From assembly GCA_016699815.1 (NCBI GenBank), contig CP065012.1, forward strand, positions 62,001 through 126,000: DNA of 64,000 nt. Direction: 5' to 3'. Each line of letters starts with the position of its first letter. Within the stretch, counting starts at the first letter, position 1. This DNA is from Chitinophagaceae bacterium (GTDB taxonomy: Bacteria; Bacteroidota; Bacteroidia; Chitinophagales; Chitinophagaceae). The notes under the pieces were generated by a model, which did no database searches, had not been told where the DNA came from, and saw only the letters and a list, made by a program, of their open reading frames with translations. Shown piece by piece: positions 52,466 through 60,172 of the stretch. Both the position numbers and the translations under genes were made by a program.

Positions 52466-53668
52466 TTAATCTTTATAAGCATAGTCGTTCATATAATCAT
52501 AGGGTTGGGTTATTTTTCCATTTTTTACAATGGTTGCTTTTTCAATAATGGGCGAATTGCCGTTAATTAAATCCAGCATAATATATTTAATAAGTTGCTC
52601 CCCAAAATACCGGCTTGCATCCCTGGGTAATTCATTGGGCAAATTGCCAACGGCCATAATATCTACCGAATTCTTTAAATAAGGCGCTGTTTTTTCAAAG
52701 CTGGTTTTATCTACGCCATAAACAGGGTTATCAATGGTAGCATCTCCTAAATTTGCAGGTATTGAGCCATGTGCATCATCGGTAATATCAGCAATGGTTT
52801 GTACCCGGAAACCGGAATTTTTTATATCTTCCATTTCAAATAGCCGGGGTATATCTGCATCCCAGTACACGCCATTCATAATAATATCGGTATACGGTAA
52901 ATATTGCTGAAACAAGCATTCAAATTCTTTCGGGTTTTGATGAAATTCAACTCTTGAATATTTACCGGTTTTCTTGTTTCGGTATAAATTATTCCCTTTT
53001 AAATGCACATAAACAGGATATTCAAAATCCCTGAAAAGATAATCTTCCGGGTCCACTTCATGAATGCCCATTAAATTCATTATTTCCAAAATACCATGTG
53101 CTACCCTTCCGCTTCCGGTAACGGCAATTTTTATGGGCGGTAAATGCAGGCCAAAATAAGTATGAATAAGGTATTGAAGGTTTTTGGAAGAATTTACCCT
53201 TTGCAAATTATATTTACCGGTACGGTTGCCAAATGCCATTATGCCGTTATGTGCACCCACAACACCGGCAAAAAAACCAAAGCCAATAATACGTGTACCA
53301 TCAGAATGTTCCAGGCATTCATAATCAATTAACGTAATATTTTTTTGTACAATCGCCTGCAGCATTATTTTATTATAGGGCTGCAGTTTTTTGGTATGGC
53401 TAAAAAATAAATAAGTTTTATTGGACATGAGCATATTTACGGGCACTTCTTTAATGCCGAATAATATATCGCATCCACTTAAATCTTCCTGTGCTTCTAC
53501 ACCGGCTATTTTATACTCTGCATCGCTAAAACACCTTGTGGCGCTGGTTTGTACAATTATTTTAATATCTGTTCTGTTCTTATGTACCCATTTGCATTGT
53601 GCAGGTGTAAGCGCAACCCTGTTATCGGCAGGTACTTTGCCTTCCCTTATTAAACCAATATATAGCAT
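52466..53668 (-). CDS. saccharopine/alanine dehydrogenase-like NAD(P)-binding protein
   Basis: A 400-residue enzyme of the AlaDH/PNT-like fold. The N-terminal domain (1-150) carries Lys73 in GIKEVP and His91 in FFSHTKK, which match the acid/base pair of lysine-forming saccharopine dehydrogenase. A nucleotide-binding motif is at VTGSGRVAHGI (183-193). The C-terminal part has TIADITDDAHGSIPAN and DNPVYGVD, as in the saccharopine dehydrogenase domain of lysine-degrading enzymes. It probably oxidises an amino acid-derived imine such as saccharopine; alanine dehydrogenase is less likely. It diverges from hscB. Confidence 0.8.
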   Translation of the reverse strand: MLYIGLIREGKVPADNRVALTPAQCKWVHKNRTDIKIIVQTSATRCFSDAEYKIAGVEAQEDLSGCDILFGIKEVPVNMLMSNKTYLFFSHTKKLQPYNKIMLQAIVQKNITLIDYECLEHSDGTRIIGFGFFAGVVGAHNGIMAFGNRTGKYNLQRVNSSKNLQYLIHTYFGLHLPPIKIAVTGSGRVAHGILEIMNLMGIHEVDPEDYLFRDFEYPVYVHLKGNNLYRNKKTGKYSRVEFHQNPKEFECLFQQYLPYTDIIMNGVYWDADIPRLFEMEDIKNSGFRVQTIADITDDAHGSIPANLGDATIDNPVYGVDKTSFEKTAPYLKNSVDIMAVGNLPNELPRDASRYFGEQLIKYIMLDLINGNSPIIEKATIVKNGKITQPYDYMNDYAYKD

Positions 53669-53728
53669 AGCAAGTTGAATTGTGTGCGCAAGTTAACCCG
53701 TAAGATGGGAAAATGTTAACTTTGCAAC

Positions 53729-54214
53729 ATGAATTATTTTGAATTATTTGATCTCCCGTTTAGGGCAAGTATTGACCATACAGGTGTGCAAAAAAAATAC
53801 ATTCAACTGCAAAAAAAATTTCACCCCGATTTTTATACAAAGCTTAGCCATGACGAGCAGGAAGATGCTGAAAACCAGTCGGCACATATTAATAAAGCCT
53901 ATGGCATTTTTAAAGATAAAAATAAAACGCTTGAATATTTTTTAAGGCAAAAAGAAATTATTGAGCATGATGAAAAGTTTAACCTGCCCAATGATTTTTT
54001 AATGGAAATGCTCGAAATAAATGAAGCCATTACCGAAAAAGAAAATGCCGCTGAACTGGTAAATGAATGGCAGCAAAAGCTGGAAGATGAAGTAAGAGAT
54101 ATATTAAAAAGTCAGGATCATATTGATTATTCTGCTGAAGATTTAAGCAGGCTAAAGACCTATTATTATAAGAAAAAATATCTTCTGCGTATTTTGGACA
54201 GGTTGGCCGATTGA
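53729..54214 (+). CDS. hscB: Fe-S cluster assembly co-chaperone HscB (J-domain protein)
   Basis: A 161-residue co-chaperone. The N-terminal J domain (1-75) has the HPD motif at 32-34 (KFHPDFY) that stimulates the HscA/DnaK ATPase; the C-terminal three-helix domain (about 85-161) would bind the IscU scaffold (LPNDFLMEMLEINEAI). Together they hand over Fe-S clusters. The -7 box TAACTTTG lies at 53717-53724, only four bases from the ATG, so the mRNA may have almost no leader. The rest of an isc operon is not nearby. Confidence 0.88.
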   Translation: MNYFELFDLPFRASIDHTGVQKKYIQLQKKFHPDFYTKLSHDEQEDAENQSAHINKAYGIFKDKNKTLEYFLRQKEIIEHDEKFNLPNDFLMEMLEINEAITEKENAAELVNEWQQKLEDEVRDILKSQDHIDYSAEDLSRLKTYYYKKKYLLRILDRLAD

Positions 54215-54242
54215 CGTAATATTGCACCCCGTTTCAAAAATT

Positions 54243-54324
54243 GCCCAGGTGGCGAAACTGGTAGACGCACCGTCTTCAGGTGGCGGCGCCGCAAGGTGTG
54301 CTGGTTCGAATCCAGTCCTGGGCA
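54243..54324 (+). tRNA. tRNA-Leu (CAG anticodon)
   Basis: A class II tRNA of 82 bases. Acceptor GCCCAGG pairs with CCTGGGC. The D arm is TGGTAGAC. The anticodon stem is CCGTC with GGCGG and the loop reads TTCAGGT, anticodon CAG (Leu, CUG). A variable arm and the T arm GGTTCGAATCC follow. CCA is not encoded. Confidence 0.92.
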
Positions 54325-54355
54325 CATAAAAAATTTTTTGAATAAGCGGGGGTAT

Positions 54356-54439
54356 GCCCAGGTGGCGGAATTGGTAGACGCAGCAGACTCAAAATCTGCC
54401 GTTCGCAAGGATGTGCTGGTTCGATTCCAGTCCTGGGCA
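54356..54439 (+). tRNA. tRNA-Leu (CAA anticodon)
   Basis: A class II tRNA of 84 bases, 31 bases after the first one. Acceptor GCCCAGG/CCTGGGC is identical. The anticodon stem is GCAGA with TCTGC and the loop CTCAAAA gives CAA (Leu, UUG). The T arm is GGTTCGATTCC. CCA is not encoded. Shared ends suggest tandem duplication. Confidence 0.94.
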
Positions 54440-54440
54440 C

Positions 54441-54470
54441 AAAGCTCTGATATTTGTCAGGGCTTTTTTT
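54441..54470 (+). terminator. intrinsic terminator after the tRNA-Leu pair
   Basis: AAGCTCTGA (54442-54450) pairs with TCAGGGCTT (54456-54464 region), one G-U pair, followed by a T-run to 54470. Confidence 0.75.
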
Positions 54471-54473
54471 ATA

Positions 54474-54572
54474 ATGGCATATTTTGTGTACATTTTGTAT
54501 GCTGCAGATTTTGACAAATTTTATATTGGCCAAACAGCAGATGTTGATGAAAGGCTTTTACGGCATCCTTAA
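54474..54572 (+). pseudogene. truncated GIY-YIG endonuclease fragment
   Basis: A 32-codon frame beginning with ATG 54474 encodes the N-terminal GIY-YIG core: MAYFVYILYAADFDKFYIGQ followed by TADVDERLLRHP and a stop. Intact GIY-YIG proteins of this type continue for about another 50 residues with the catalytic Arg and Glu helices; here only AT-rich sequence follows. It sits just after the tRNA terminator, in the position such genes often take in Bacteroidota. It is best read as a 3'-deleted remnant, not an active nuclease. Confidence 0.65.
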
Positions 54573-54646
54573 AAAAATAAATAAAGTATTTACTATTTTA
54601 GTTATATTTACAGGTACTTCCCTAATTTTTATTTTTAACTAAGTAA

Positions 54647-56563
54647 ATGAGAACATTACTACCTGTAGTACTTGTCTTAACTTTCGGGTTCCCGTCAAAA
54701 GCTCAAAACCATACTATAGATAGTCTTAACATGCAATTGGGCAAGGAAAATAATAGTGAGAAAAAACTGGAAATATTATCCTTACTTACCGATGAAAGCT
54801 TTAATACCAGCTTTGAAGAAGCCAAGTTTTATGCTTTAAAAGGCGTTACACTTGCCGATAATACCAACAATAGACAATGGCAACCCAGGTTTTACGAAAA
54901 ACTGGGAAGAATGTACGCCAACCTGATGATGCTTGATTCTGCAACCTATTTTTTTGATAAGGCATTAAATGGCTATACCATAATAAAAGATAATAAGGGG
55001 CAGGCAACCACTTATTTTAAAATTGGCTGGGTGCTAAAGCGAAAAGGTAAAATAAAACAGGCAATGGAGGAAGACCTTAAGGCGATGAAAATAATGGAAC
55101 AGCTCAACGATAAAAATGGCATAGCTGGCGCAATGAACCGGGTATCGGAAGATCTGTTTCGGCAGGAAAGGTTTGATGAAGCATTAGAGTATGCGGTAAA
55201 AAACATTGCCTTCTCCAAAAAAAATAAATTGTACGAAGAACTTTCCTTTGCCTACAGAGCTGCAGGTGATGTAAAAATTGCCATGGCAAGTCCCTCAATA
55301 GCATTAGCCTATTACGACTCGGCAATGCTTATAATGAAGCAAATCAATGCATCAATTTTTACCGTGTTGAATATTAGGAACGACAGGGCCAATGCCATAA
55401 AACGTATGGGCAATTATAAAGAGGCCCTTGCTGAATATACTGCCTGTTTAAAAAAGGCCGAAGAAGTAAATTACGAAAACAGTATTTACGTATGTTTAGC
55501 CAATATAGGCGAAACCAATATGATGCTGGGCAACTATCCTGAGGCATTAAAATATCAGCTCAAAACCGTTGCCTTACAGGAAAAAACACATGACCTTTCA
55601 AACCTTACAGAAAATTACGAACACGTAAGCAGTATTTATGAAAAAATGGGTGATTATGTAAATGCACTCAAATACCAAAAGCTTTCCCGTAAAATGCGGG
55701 ACAGTACAGCCAAGATAAAAAGCGATATCGAGATGTCCGAACTGCTCACCCAATTTGAAACCGAAAAAAAAGATAAAACCATTGCCCTTCAGGTTTCTAA
55801 AATTTCTCAGCAAAAGAAAACACAAACTCTTTATATTATTTTAGCAGCCTTACTGGTTTTTATTTTATTTGGTTTGTTTTATTCTTACCAAAAGCGCAGG
55901 AAAAAAAATCAACTGCTCATAAAGCTCAACGGTCAGTTGGATGTAAAGAATAAGCAAAATGAGCTTTTGCTAAAAGAAATACATCACCGGGTAAAAAACA
56001 ACCTTGAGCTGGTGAAAAGCCTGCTGGCGTTGCAATCGGCAAAGCTAAGCGATGCAGCATCAAAAGACGTAATGCTCCAAAGCCAAAGCAGGGTACAATC
56101 TATGGGCATCATTCATCAGAAACTTTACCAGGGCGAAAACCTGGGCAGCATTGAAATGAAAGATTATTTTATAAATCTGGGAGAAGGCATTTTGGATACT
56201 TTTAATGCAGAAGATAAAGTGAAAATTGAGTATGCTATGGACAAACTTGAACTTGATGTAGATACAGCGGTGCCCATTGGATTAATAGTAAACGAACTGC
56301 TCACCAATTCACTAAAATATGCTTTTCCGAATAATAATAACGGAAATATTTCTATAAGCTTGTATAAAACTTACCCGGAAACCTTAACTTTAAAAGTTGC
56401 CGATAACGGTGTAGGGAAACAATTTGGACAGGCCACTAAGGGAACCGGATTTGGCTCTCAGCTAATTCAATTACTTACACAGCAGTTGAATGGCAACATG
56501 GTTGAAAAAACAGATTCAGGAACAAAAGTTGAATTTCAATTTCACATTAATACAGCAGCATAA
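54647..56563 (+). CDS. TPR-containing sensor histidine kinase (HisKA_2 type)
   Basis: A 638-residue sensor kinase. A signal peptide (about 1-20) leads into a periplasmic array of tetratricopeptide repeats (about 40-350, for example MEDLKAMKIMEQ-like and NMMLGNYPEALKYQLKT). A membrane segment is at about 395-414, then a coiled linker. The HisKA_2 phosphoacceptor motif is at 444-451 (EIHHRVKN, His446), followed by a HATPase_c domain with VNELLTNSLKYAF and GTGFGSQLI. The array probably senses a signal through protein contacts. Its stop overlaps the next gene's start by one base (TAATG). Confidence 0.9.
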   Translation: MRTLLPVVLVLTFGFPSKAQNHTIDSLNMQLGKENNSEKKLEILSLLTDESFNTSFEEAKFYALKGVTLADNTNNRQWQPRFYEKLGRMYANLMMLDSATYFFDKALNGYTIIKDNKGQATTYFKIGWVLKRKGKIKQAMEEDLKAMKIMEQLNDKNGIAGAMNRVSEDLFRQERFDEALEYAVKNIAFSKKNKLYEELSFAYRAAGDVKIAMASPSIALAYYDSAMLIMKQINASIFTVLNIRNDRANAIKRMGNYKEALAEYTACLKKAEEVNYENSIYVCLANIGETNMMLGNYPEALKYQLKTVALQEKTHDLSNLTENYEHVSSIYEKMGDYVNALKYQKLSRKMRDSTAKIKSDIEMSELLTQFETEKKDKTIALQVSKISQQKKTQTLYIILAALLVFILFGLFYSYQKRRKKNQLLIKLNGQLDVKNKQNELLLKEIHHRVKNNLELVKSLLALQSAKLSDAASKDVMLQSQSRVQSMGIIHQKLYQGENLGSIEMKDYFINLGEGILDTFNAEDKVKIEYAMDKLELDVDTAVPIGLIVNELLTNSLKYAFPNNNNGNISISLYKTYPETLTLKVADNGVGKQFGQATKGTGFGSQLIQLLTQQLNGNMVEKTDSGTKVEFQFHINTAA

Positions 56564-57306
56564 TGGGTATTCCGGCAAAAATACTAGTGGTGGAAGATGA
56601 AATGGTAATTGGTGCAAATATTTCACTGGAGCTAACCAATATGGGATTTGAAGTAACAGGTATTGTACCTCGAGGAGAAGAAGCGCTGCACCATATAAAA
56701 CAAAACCCACCCGATATTGTTTTGCTCGACATTCAACTTAAAGGGAAAATAGATGGCATAGAAACAGCGCAGATAATGCAAAAAGAATTTAACATACCTG
56801 TTATTTACCTTACTGCAAATGCAGATAATTTTAATTTTAACCGGGCCAAAATTACCCACCCTTATGCCTTTATTTCCAAGCCCTACAAAAAACTCGATTT
56901 ACAAAGAGCCATTGAACTTACAGTGCTACAAATACAGGCCGAAAAAACCCCGCAAAAAACCAATGGCGGCAACGAAGTGCTGGCCTATATTTTAAGTGAC
57001 TATCTTTTTGTGCGCAATAACGACAAGCTCGTAAAAGTAGAAATTAAAGACATATTTTATATTGAAGCCGAACGCAATTATTGCCGAATTTATTCAAAAG
57101 ATAAAGAATACCTGCTGGTAATGACTTTAAAAGAAATGGATGAAAAGTTGCCGCAAAAACATTTTATAAGGGTACATCGTTCCTTTATTGTAAACCTCTC
57201 CAAAATTGACGAAATCTCCACAAGCCATATCGTTATTGGCAAAACAGCCATTCCTGTAAGTAAAGCCTTAAAGGAGGAATTGCTCAACAGGCTCCAAACT
57301 TTATAG
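56563..57306 (+). CDS. LytTR-family response regulator
   Basis: A 247-residue DNA-binding response regulator. The receiver domain (1-125) has EDE (11-13), phosphoacceptor Asp56 in LLDIQLKG and Lys104-region SKPYKK. The C-terminal LytTR domain (about 145-247) shows IKDIFYIEAERNYCRIY and HFIRVHRSFIVNLSKID. Such regulators bind direct repeats upstream of target promoters. It is translationally coupled to the TPR kinase (1-base overlap), so the two form a signalling pair. Targets are unknown; the secreted-protein run downstream is a candidate. Confidence 0.92.
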   Translation: MGIPAKILVVEDEMVIGANISLELTNMGFEVTGIVPRGEEALHHIKQNPPDIVLLDIQLKGKIDGIETAQIMQKEFNIPVIYLTANADNFNFNRAKITHPYAFISKPYKKLDLQRAIELTVLQIQAEKTPQKTNGGNEVLAYILSDYLFVRNNDKLVKVEIKDIFYIEAERNYCRIYSKDKEYLLVMTLKEMDEKLPQKHFIRVHRSFIVNLSKIDEISTSHIVIGKTAIPVSKALKEELLNRLQTL

Positions 57307-57437
57307 ATCATTTTTTTTCTGGTAACTAAATACATGAGTTGGTACAGTATTTTAAGGCTTTCGTCCTATATCACTTTTTACTCCCTATATAATTGTCTTA
57401 CTTAGAAGCCTAATTCAATGAGCTACACTTTTTAAAA

Positions 57438-57466
57438 CCACTGGTAAACAATCCTGTTTAAAGTGG
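57438..57466. repeat. inverted repeat upstream of the epimerase-like gene
   Basis: CCACT (57438-57442) pairs with AGTGG (57462-57466); inside, TAAAC pairs with GTTTA around AATCCT. It lies in the 194-base interval after the LytTR gene. It could be an operator or a weak terminator; there is no T-run. Confidence 0.35.
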
Positions 57467-57500
57467 CACAACCAAGTACACATCATAATTGTAACCGGGT

Positions 57501-58439
57501 ATGAAAAAAGCAGGTATTATTGGTGGGGCAGGTTTTATTGGTAGTTATATCACCAAAGAATTTTTAGAAAATGGCTTTACTGTAAAAGTTTCCGTTACCG
57601 ATATTTCAAAACAGGCAAAATACCAGCACTTAACTGAACTGGAGCTTTCAGGCAACCTCTACATTACCGAAATGAAGGTGGAAAATAAAGGCCAATTGGA
57701 GCATTTTGTGCAGGATTGCGACATCGTAGTGCATTGCGGTACTCCATTTCAACTTGAAGTAAAAGACCCGCAGGCAGAATTATTTGAACCCATAGTTAAA
57801 GGCACAGAAAATTTTCTTGAAGTAATCAATAAAACCCTATCCGTAGAAAAAGTAGTAATAGTAGCTTCTGTGGCATCCTATAATTCAAATTTTCCTATGC
57901 CGCCCGATGGAAAATCACCCGAAGAATCTTTTGATGAAAGCCAAGAAAAATTTATGAGCACAGACAGTCATCCTTACGGGCAGGCAAAGTATATGGCCAA
58001 CCAGGTTGTAGATAAATTCATCAAAGAAAATAATAGCCTGCATTTTGAAATTTCTACTGTTTCGCCGGTTATGGTTTTTGGAAAATCTTTATCCGGCAGG
58101 GAAGATTCTACCTCTACCGGTATGCAGTACTTTATTCAAAAAATGATTGCACCCAACGAAAGCATAAAATTCTTTTATAAAATAGATGCCTTTTTTGCTA
58201 TTGTGGATGTAAAGGATGTGGCAAAAGCTATTTATAAAACAGCAATAACAAAAGGCCTGCACGGTAAAAATTATTTGCTCAGCAGTGAAACATGGCGTGT
58301 TTCGGATGTAAACCGTATGCTGAACCTTATGGAGCCGCTGCATAAACCTTTGATTGTTTACCAGAATAAAATGGCCGAAGAAGATTTAGGGGTAGCCTTT
58401 AAACCTGTTAAACAAACACTATTCAATTATGTCATTTAA
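57501..58439 (+). CDS. NAD(P)-dependent epimerase/reductase-like protein
   Basis: A 312-residue extended short-chain dehydrogenase. The nucleotide-binding motif GGAGFIGSYI is at 8-17 and the HPYGQAKYMA region carries the Tyr-x-x-x-Lys catalytic pair. The middle contains CDIVVHCGTPFQLEV and ASVASYNSNFP, as in dihydroflavonol-4-reductase-like enzymes. The substrate is unknown. It starts 49 bases before the first of the ABM-like secreted-protein genes and shares their strand. Confidence 0.85.
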   Translation: MKKAGIIGGAGFIGSYITKEFLENGFTVKVSVTDISKQAKYQHLTELELSGNLYITEMKVENKGQLEHFVQDCDIVVHCGTPFQLEVKDPQAELFEPIVKGTENFLEVINKTLSVEKVVIVASVASYNSNFPMPPDGKSPEESFDESQEKFMSTDSHPYGQAKYMANQVVDKFIKENNSLHFEISTVSPVMVFGKSLSGREDSTSTGMQYFIQKMIAPNESIKFFYKIDAFFAIVDVKDVAKAIYKTAITKGLHGKNYLLSSETWRVSDVNRMLNLMEPLHKPLIVYQNKMAEEDLGVAFKPVKQTLFNYVI

Positions 58440-58488
58440 CGCCCTTCAGTTTAGTAATACATTTTTAAAACATTCAAAAACAAAAATC

Positions 58489-58968
58489 ATGAAAAAGTTA
58501 CTGCTGTTATTTTCATTGGCAATTCCGATGTTGCTTTGCGCCCAAACAAAAGCGCCCAAAAAAAACAAACTCACCGTTATTACTTTGCACCCATTGCAAA
58601 ATGAAACAGAAAATTTTGAGAAAGGCCTTGCGCTCCATAATAAAACCTTTCACTCCGGCGATGCAGCCATAGATATTTATCAGGTGCTTGTAGGTGATAG
58701 AACCGGCGAATTTCACTTTGTTTACCGAAACCTTTCTACCTGGGCAGAAGTTGAAAAAGGCTTTAATGCAGTTGAAGCCAAAGACCATTCAGCCGATTGG
58801 GAAACTAATGTTGGCAAATATCTCAACGACAAAACTGCACGCTATTTTTATGAACAAAGCGACGATAGCTATATGTCGCCTAACATGGCAGACATGAACA
58901 CAAAGCTACTGGGTATTTATTTCATTGAACTCAATAATGGTATGGAAGATGATTTTTATGCCGGTTAA
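58489..58968 (+). CDS. secreted ABM-like protein, N-terminal part of a split gene
   Basis: A 159-residue frame with a signal peptide (MKKLLLLFSLAIPMLLCAQ). The rest is an alpha/beta unit like the first half of the 246-residue paralogue at 60173: FEKGLALHNKTFHSGDAAID compares with FEKAIAAHAKKFHSGEQGWR. It ends at TAA 58966-58968. The next frame (58984) is in the same reading frame and matches the paralogue's second half, so the intact protein would be about 252 residues. The stop sits where the paralogue has Leu. The frame opens 60 bases before the signal peptide; ATG 58489 is the start. Confidence 0.75.
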   Translation: MKKLLLLFSLAIPMLLCAQTKAPKKNKLTVITLHPLQNETENFEKGLALHNKTFHSGDAAIDIYQVLVGDRTGEFHFVYRNLSTWAEVEKGFNAVEAKDHSADWETNVGKYLNDKTARYFYEQSDDSYMSPNMADMNTKLLGIYFIELNNGMEDDFYAG

Positions 58969-58983
58969 AAAAAGATTAAAGAA

Positions 58984-59247
58984 ATGTACAAAAAAGCTAA
59001 CTCTAAAAATTACTACCAAATCATGAGCAGGTCTTTTGGCAGCAATAGCCAGGTGGCCGTAGTTTTTCCACTGCCCGATGGATGGGCATCTTTTGAGCCA
59101 AAACCCGATGATGACTGGTCTAAATTATTTAAAGTGGCTTTTCCAAAAGAAGATTTCAAGTTGTTTATTAAAAAGTTTAATGCCACTCAAAAATCTTTCG
59201 AGTCACTGGTAGTGAAACACCGTGCAGATTTAAGCTCGCCCAACTAA
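58984..59247 (+). CDS. C-terminal part of the split ABM-like gene
   Basis: An 87-residue frame with no signal peptide of its own. Its sequence (YYQIMSRSFGSNSQVAVVFP, ending VKHRADLSSPN) lines up with the second half of the 60173 protein (SVAVYSSNASGHGKFAIVTR, ending FLRKDLSSK). It has the same frame as 58489-58968, with 15 bases between stop and start. Made alone it would stay in the cytoplasm, so it is probably inactive or depends on readthrough. A hairpin follows the stop. Confidence 0.5.
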   Translation: MYKKANSKNYYQIMSRSFGSNSQVAVVFPLPDGWASFEPKPDDDWSKLFKVAFPKEDFKLFIKKFNATQKSFESLVVKHRADLSSPN

Positions 59248-59252
59248 TGCAT

Positions 59253-59290
59253 AACCCGGTTTTAGGCATTTGTCTCAAAACCGGGTTGTT
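59253..59290 (+). terminator. hairpin after the split gene
   Basis: AACCCGGTTTT (59253-59263) pairs perfectly with AAAACCGGGTT (59277-59287). The T-run is short, so termination may be weak or partial. Confidence 0.5.
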
Positions 59291-59330
59291 CTTAAGAATT
59301 TTAATTAGTCAAACAATAATATTAAATAAA

Positions 59331-60047
59331 ATGAAATCTGGAATTTTAGCAATACTATTATTTTCTACAATAATGCTTGCTGGATGTAATGAAGCGGCCA
59401 AAAAAAAACCAATAGATGCAAATACTGATACAAACAAGGTAACTATTGCAGATACAACCAAACAACCGGAAATGAATATCTCCGATGTAGTGCAATTCCA
59501 TATCAGTGTAAAAGATTATACAACATGGAAAAATATTTTTGATTTGGATTCTGTTGCCAGGAAAGCCAGTGGGCTAAATTTAATTGTAATAGGCCGTGGA
59601 ATGAACAAATCCAATGACCTTACCATTTACTTAAGCGTATCCGATCGGCAAAAAGCCAAAGATTTTGCAAACAGCCCCAGGTTAAAAGAGGTGAGGGAAA
59701 AAGCTGGTGTTATCTCAATACCTGATGTAAATTATTATCATATACTAAGGTTTAACCCTGATGCAAAAGAAAAACTTTGGGTAGTTGTAACGCATAAAGT
59801 AAAAGATTTTGGCGCATGGCTTAAAGTTTTTGATGCCGAAGGTGCAGCAACAAGGTTAAGCCAGGGCTTTGATGATGTGGTTTTGGCAAGAGGTATCGAC
59901 GACAGCAATAACGTTCAATTGGTGTTTGACATTAAAGACCTTACTAAGGCAAAAGCAGCTTTAGCATCGGAAGAAAAGATAAAATTAATGGAAAGCGCCG
60001 GTGTAATAGGTAAGCCTTCAATTGAATTCTACAATACTGCCGAATAA
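59331..60047 (+). CDS. lipoprotein with two ferredoxin-like (ABM-type) repeats
   Basis: A 238-residue lipoprotein: lipobox MLAGC (Cys18). Two repeats follow: 1, about 45-135 (VQFHISVKDYTTWKNIFDLD, LIVIGRGMNKSNDLTIYL); 2, about 145-235 (WVVVTHKVKDFGAWLKVFDA, VVLARGIDDSNNVQLVFD). Each contains the strand-helix-strand pattern of dimeric alpha/beta (ABM-like) domains, so this is an internal duplication. It is not clear that an enzyme site exists. The ORF opens 84 bases earlier, but ATG 59331 gives the signal. Confidence 0.75.
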   Translation: MKSGILAILLFSTIMLAGCNEAAKKKPIDANTDTNKVTIADTTKQPEMNISDVVQFHISVKDYTTWKNIFDLDSVARKASGLNLIVIGRGMNKSNDLTIYLSVSDRQKAKDFANSPRLKEVREKAGVISIPDVNYYHILRFNPDAKEKLWVVVTHKVKDFGAWLKVFDAEGAATRLSQGFDDVVLARGIDDSNNVQLVFDIKDLTKAKAALASEEKIKLMESAGVIGKPSIEFYNTAE

Positions 60048-60172
60048 CGGGATATACTAATTAAGTATCATAAAATTCTTTGTGCTTTTTAATGCCAAGT
60101 CAAAGCCAAAAAAGGCATAAAACCAGAACAGGATTTATATTTTATATTCTAAACATTTAAACTTAAAAAAAA

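Noticed and set aside
54276..54533. Minus-strand open frame across both tRNA-Leu genes, with a sequence of the type VPRTGIEPAHP
   Set aside because: This is the well-known false protein produced by reading the antisense of tandem tRNAs; the tRNA structures explain the sequence.
59247..59330. Upstream start for the tandem-repeat lipoprotein
   Set aside because: It would place 28 residues, including the terminator hairpin, before a perfect lipoprotein signal; ATG 59331 is used instead.
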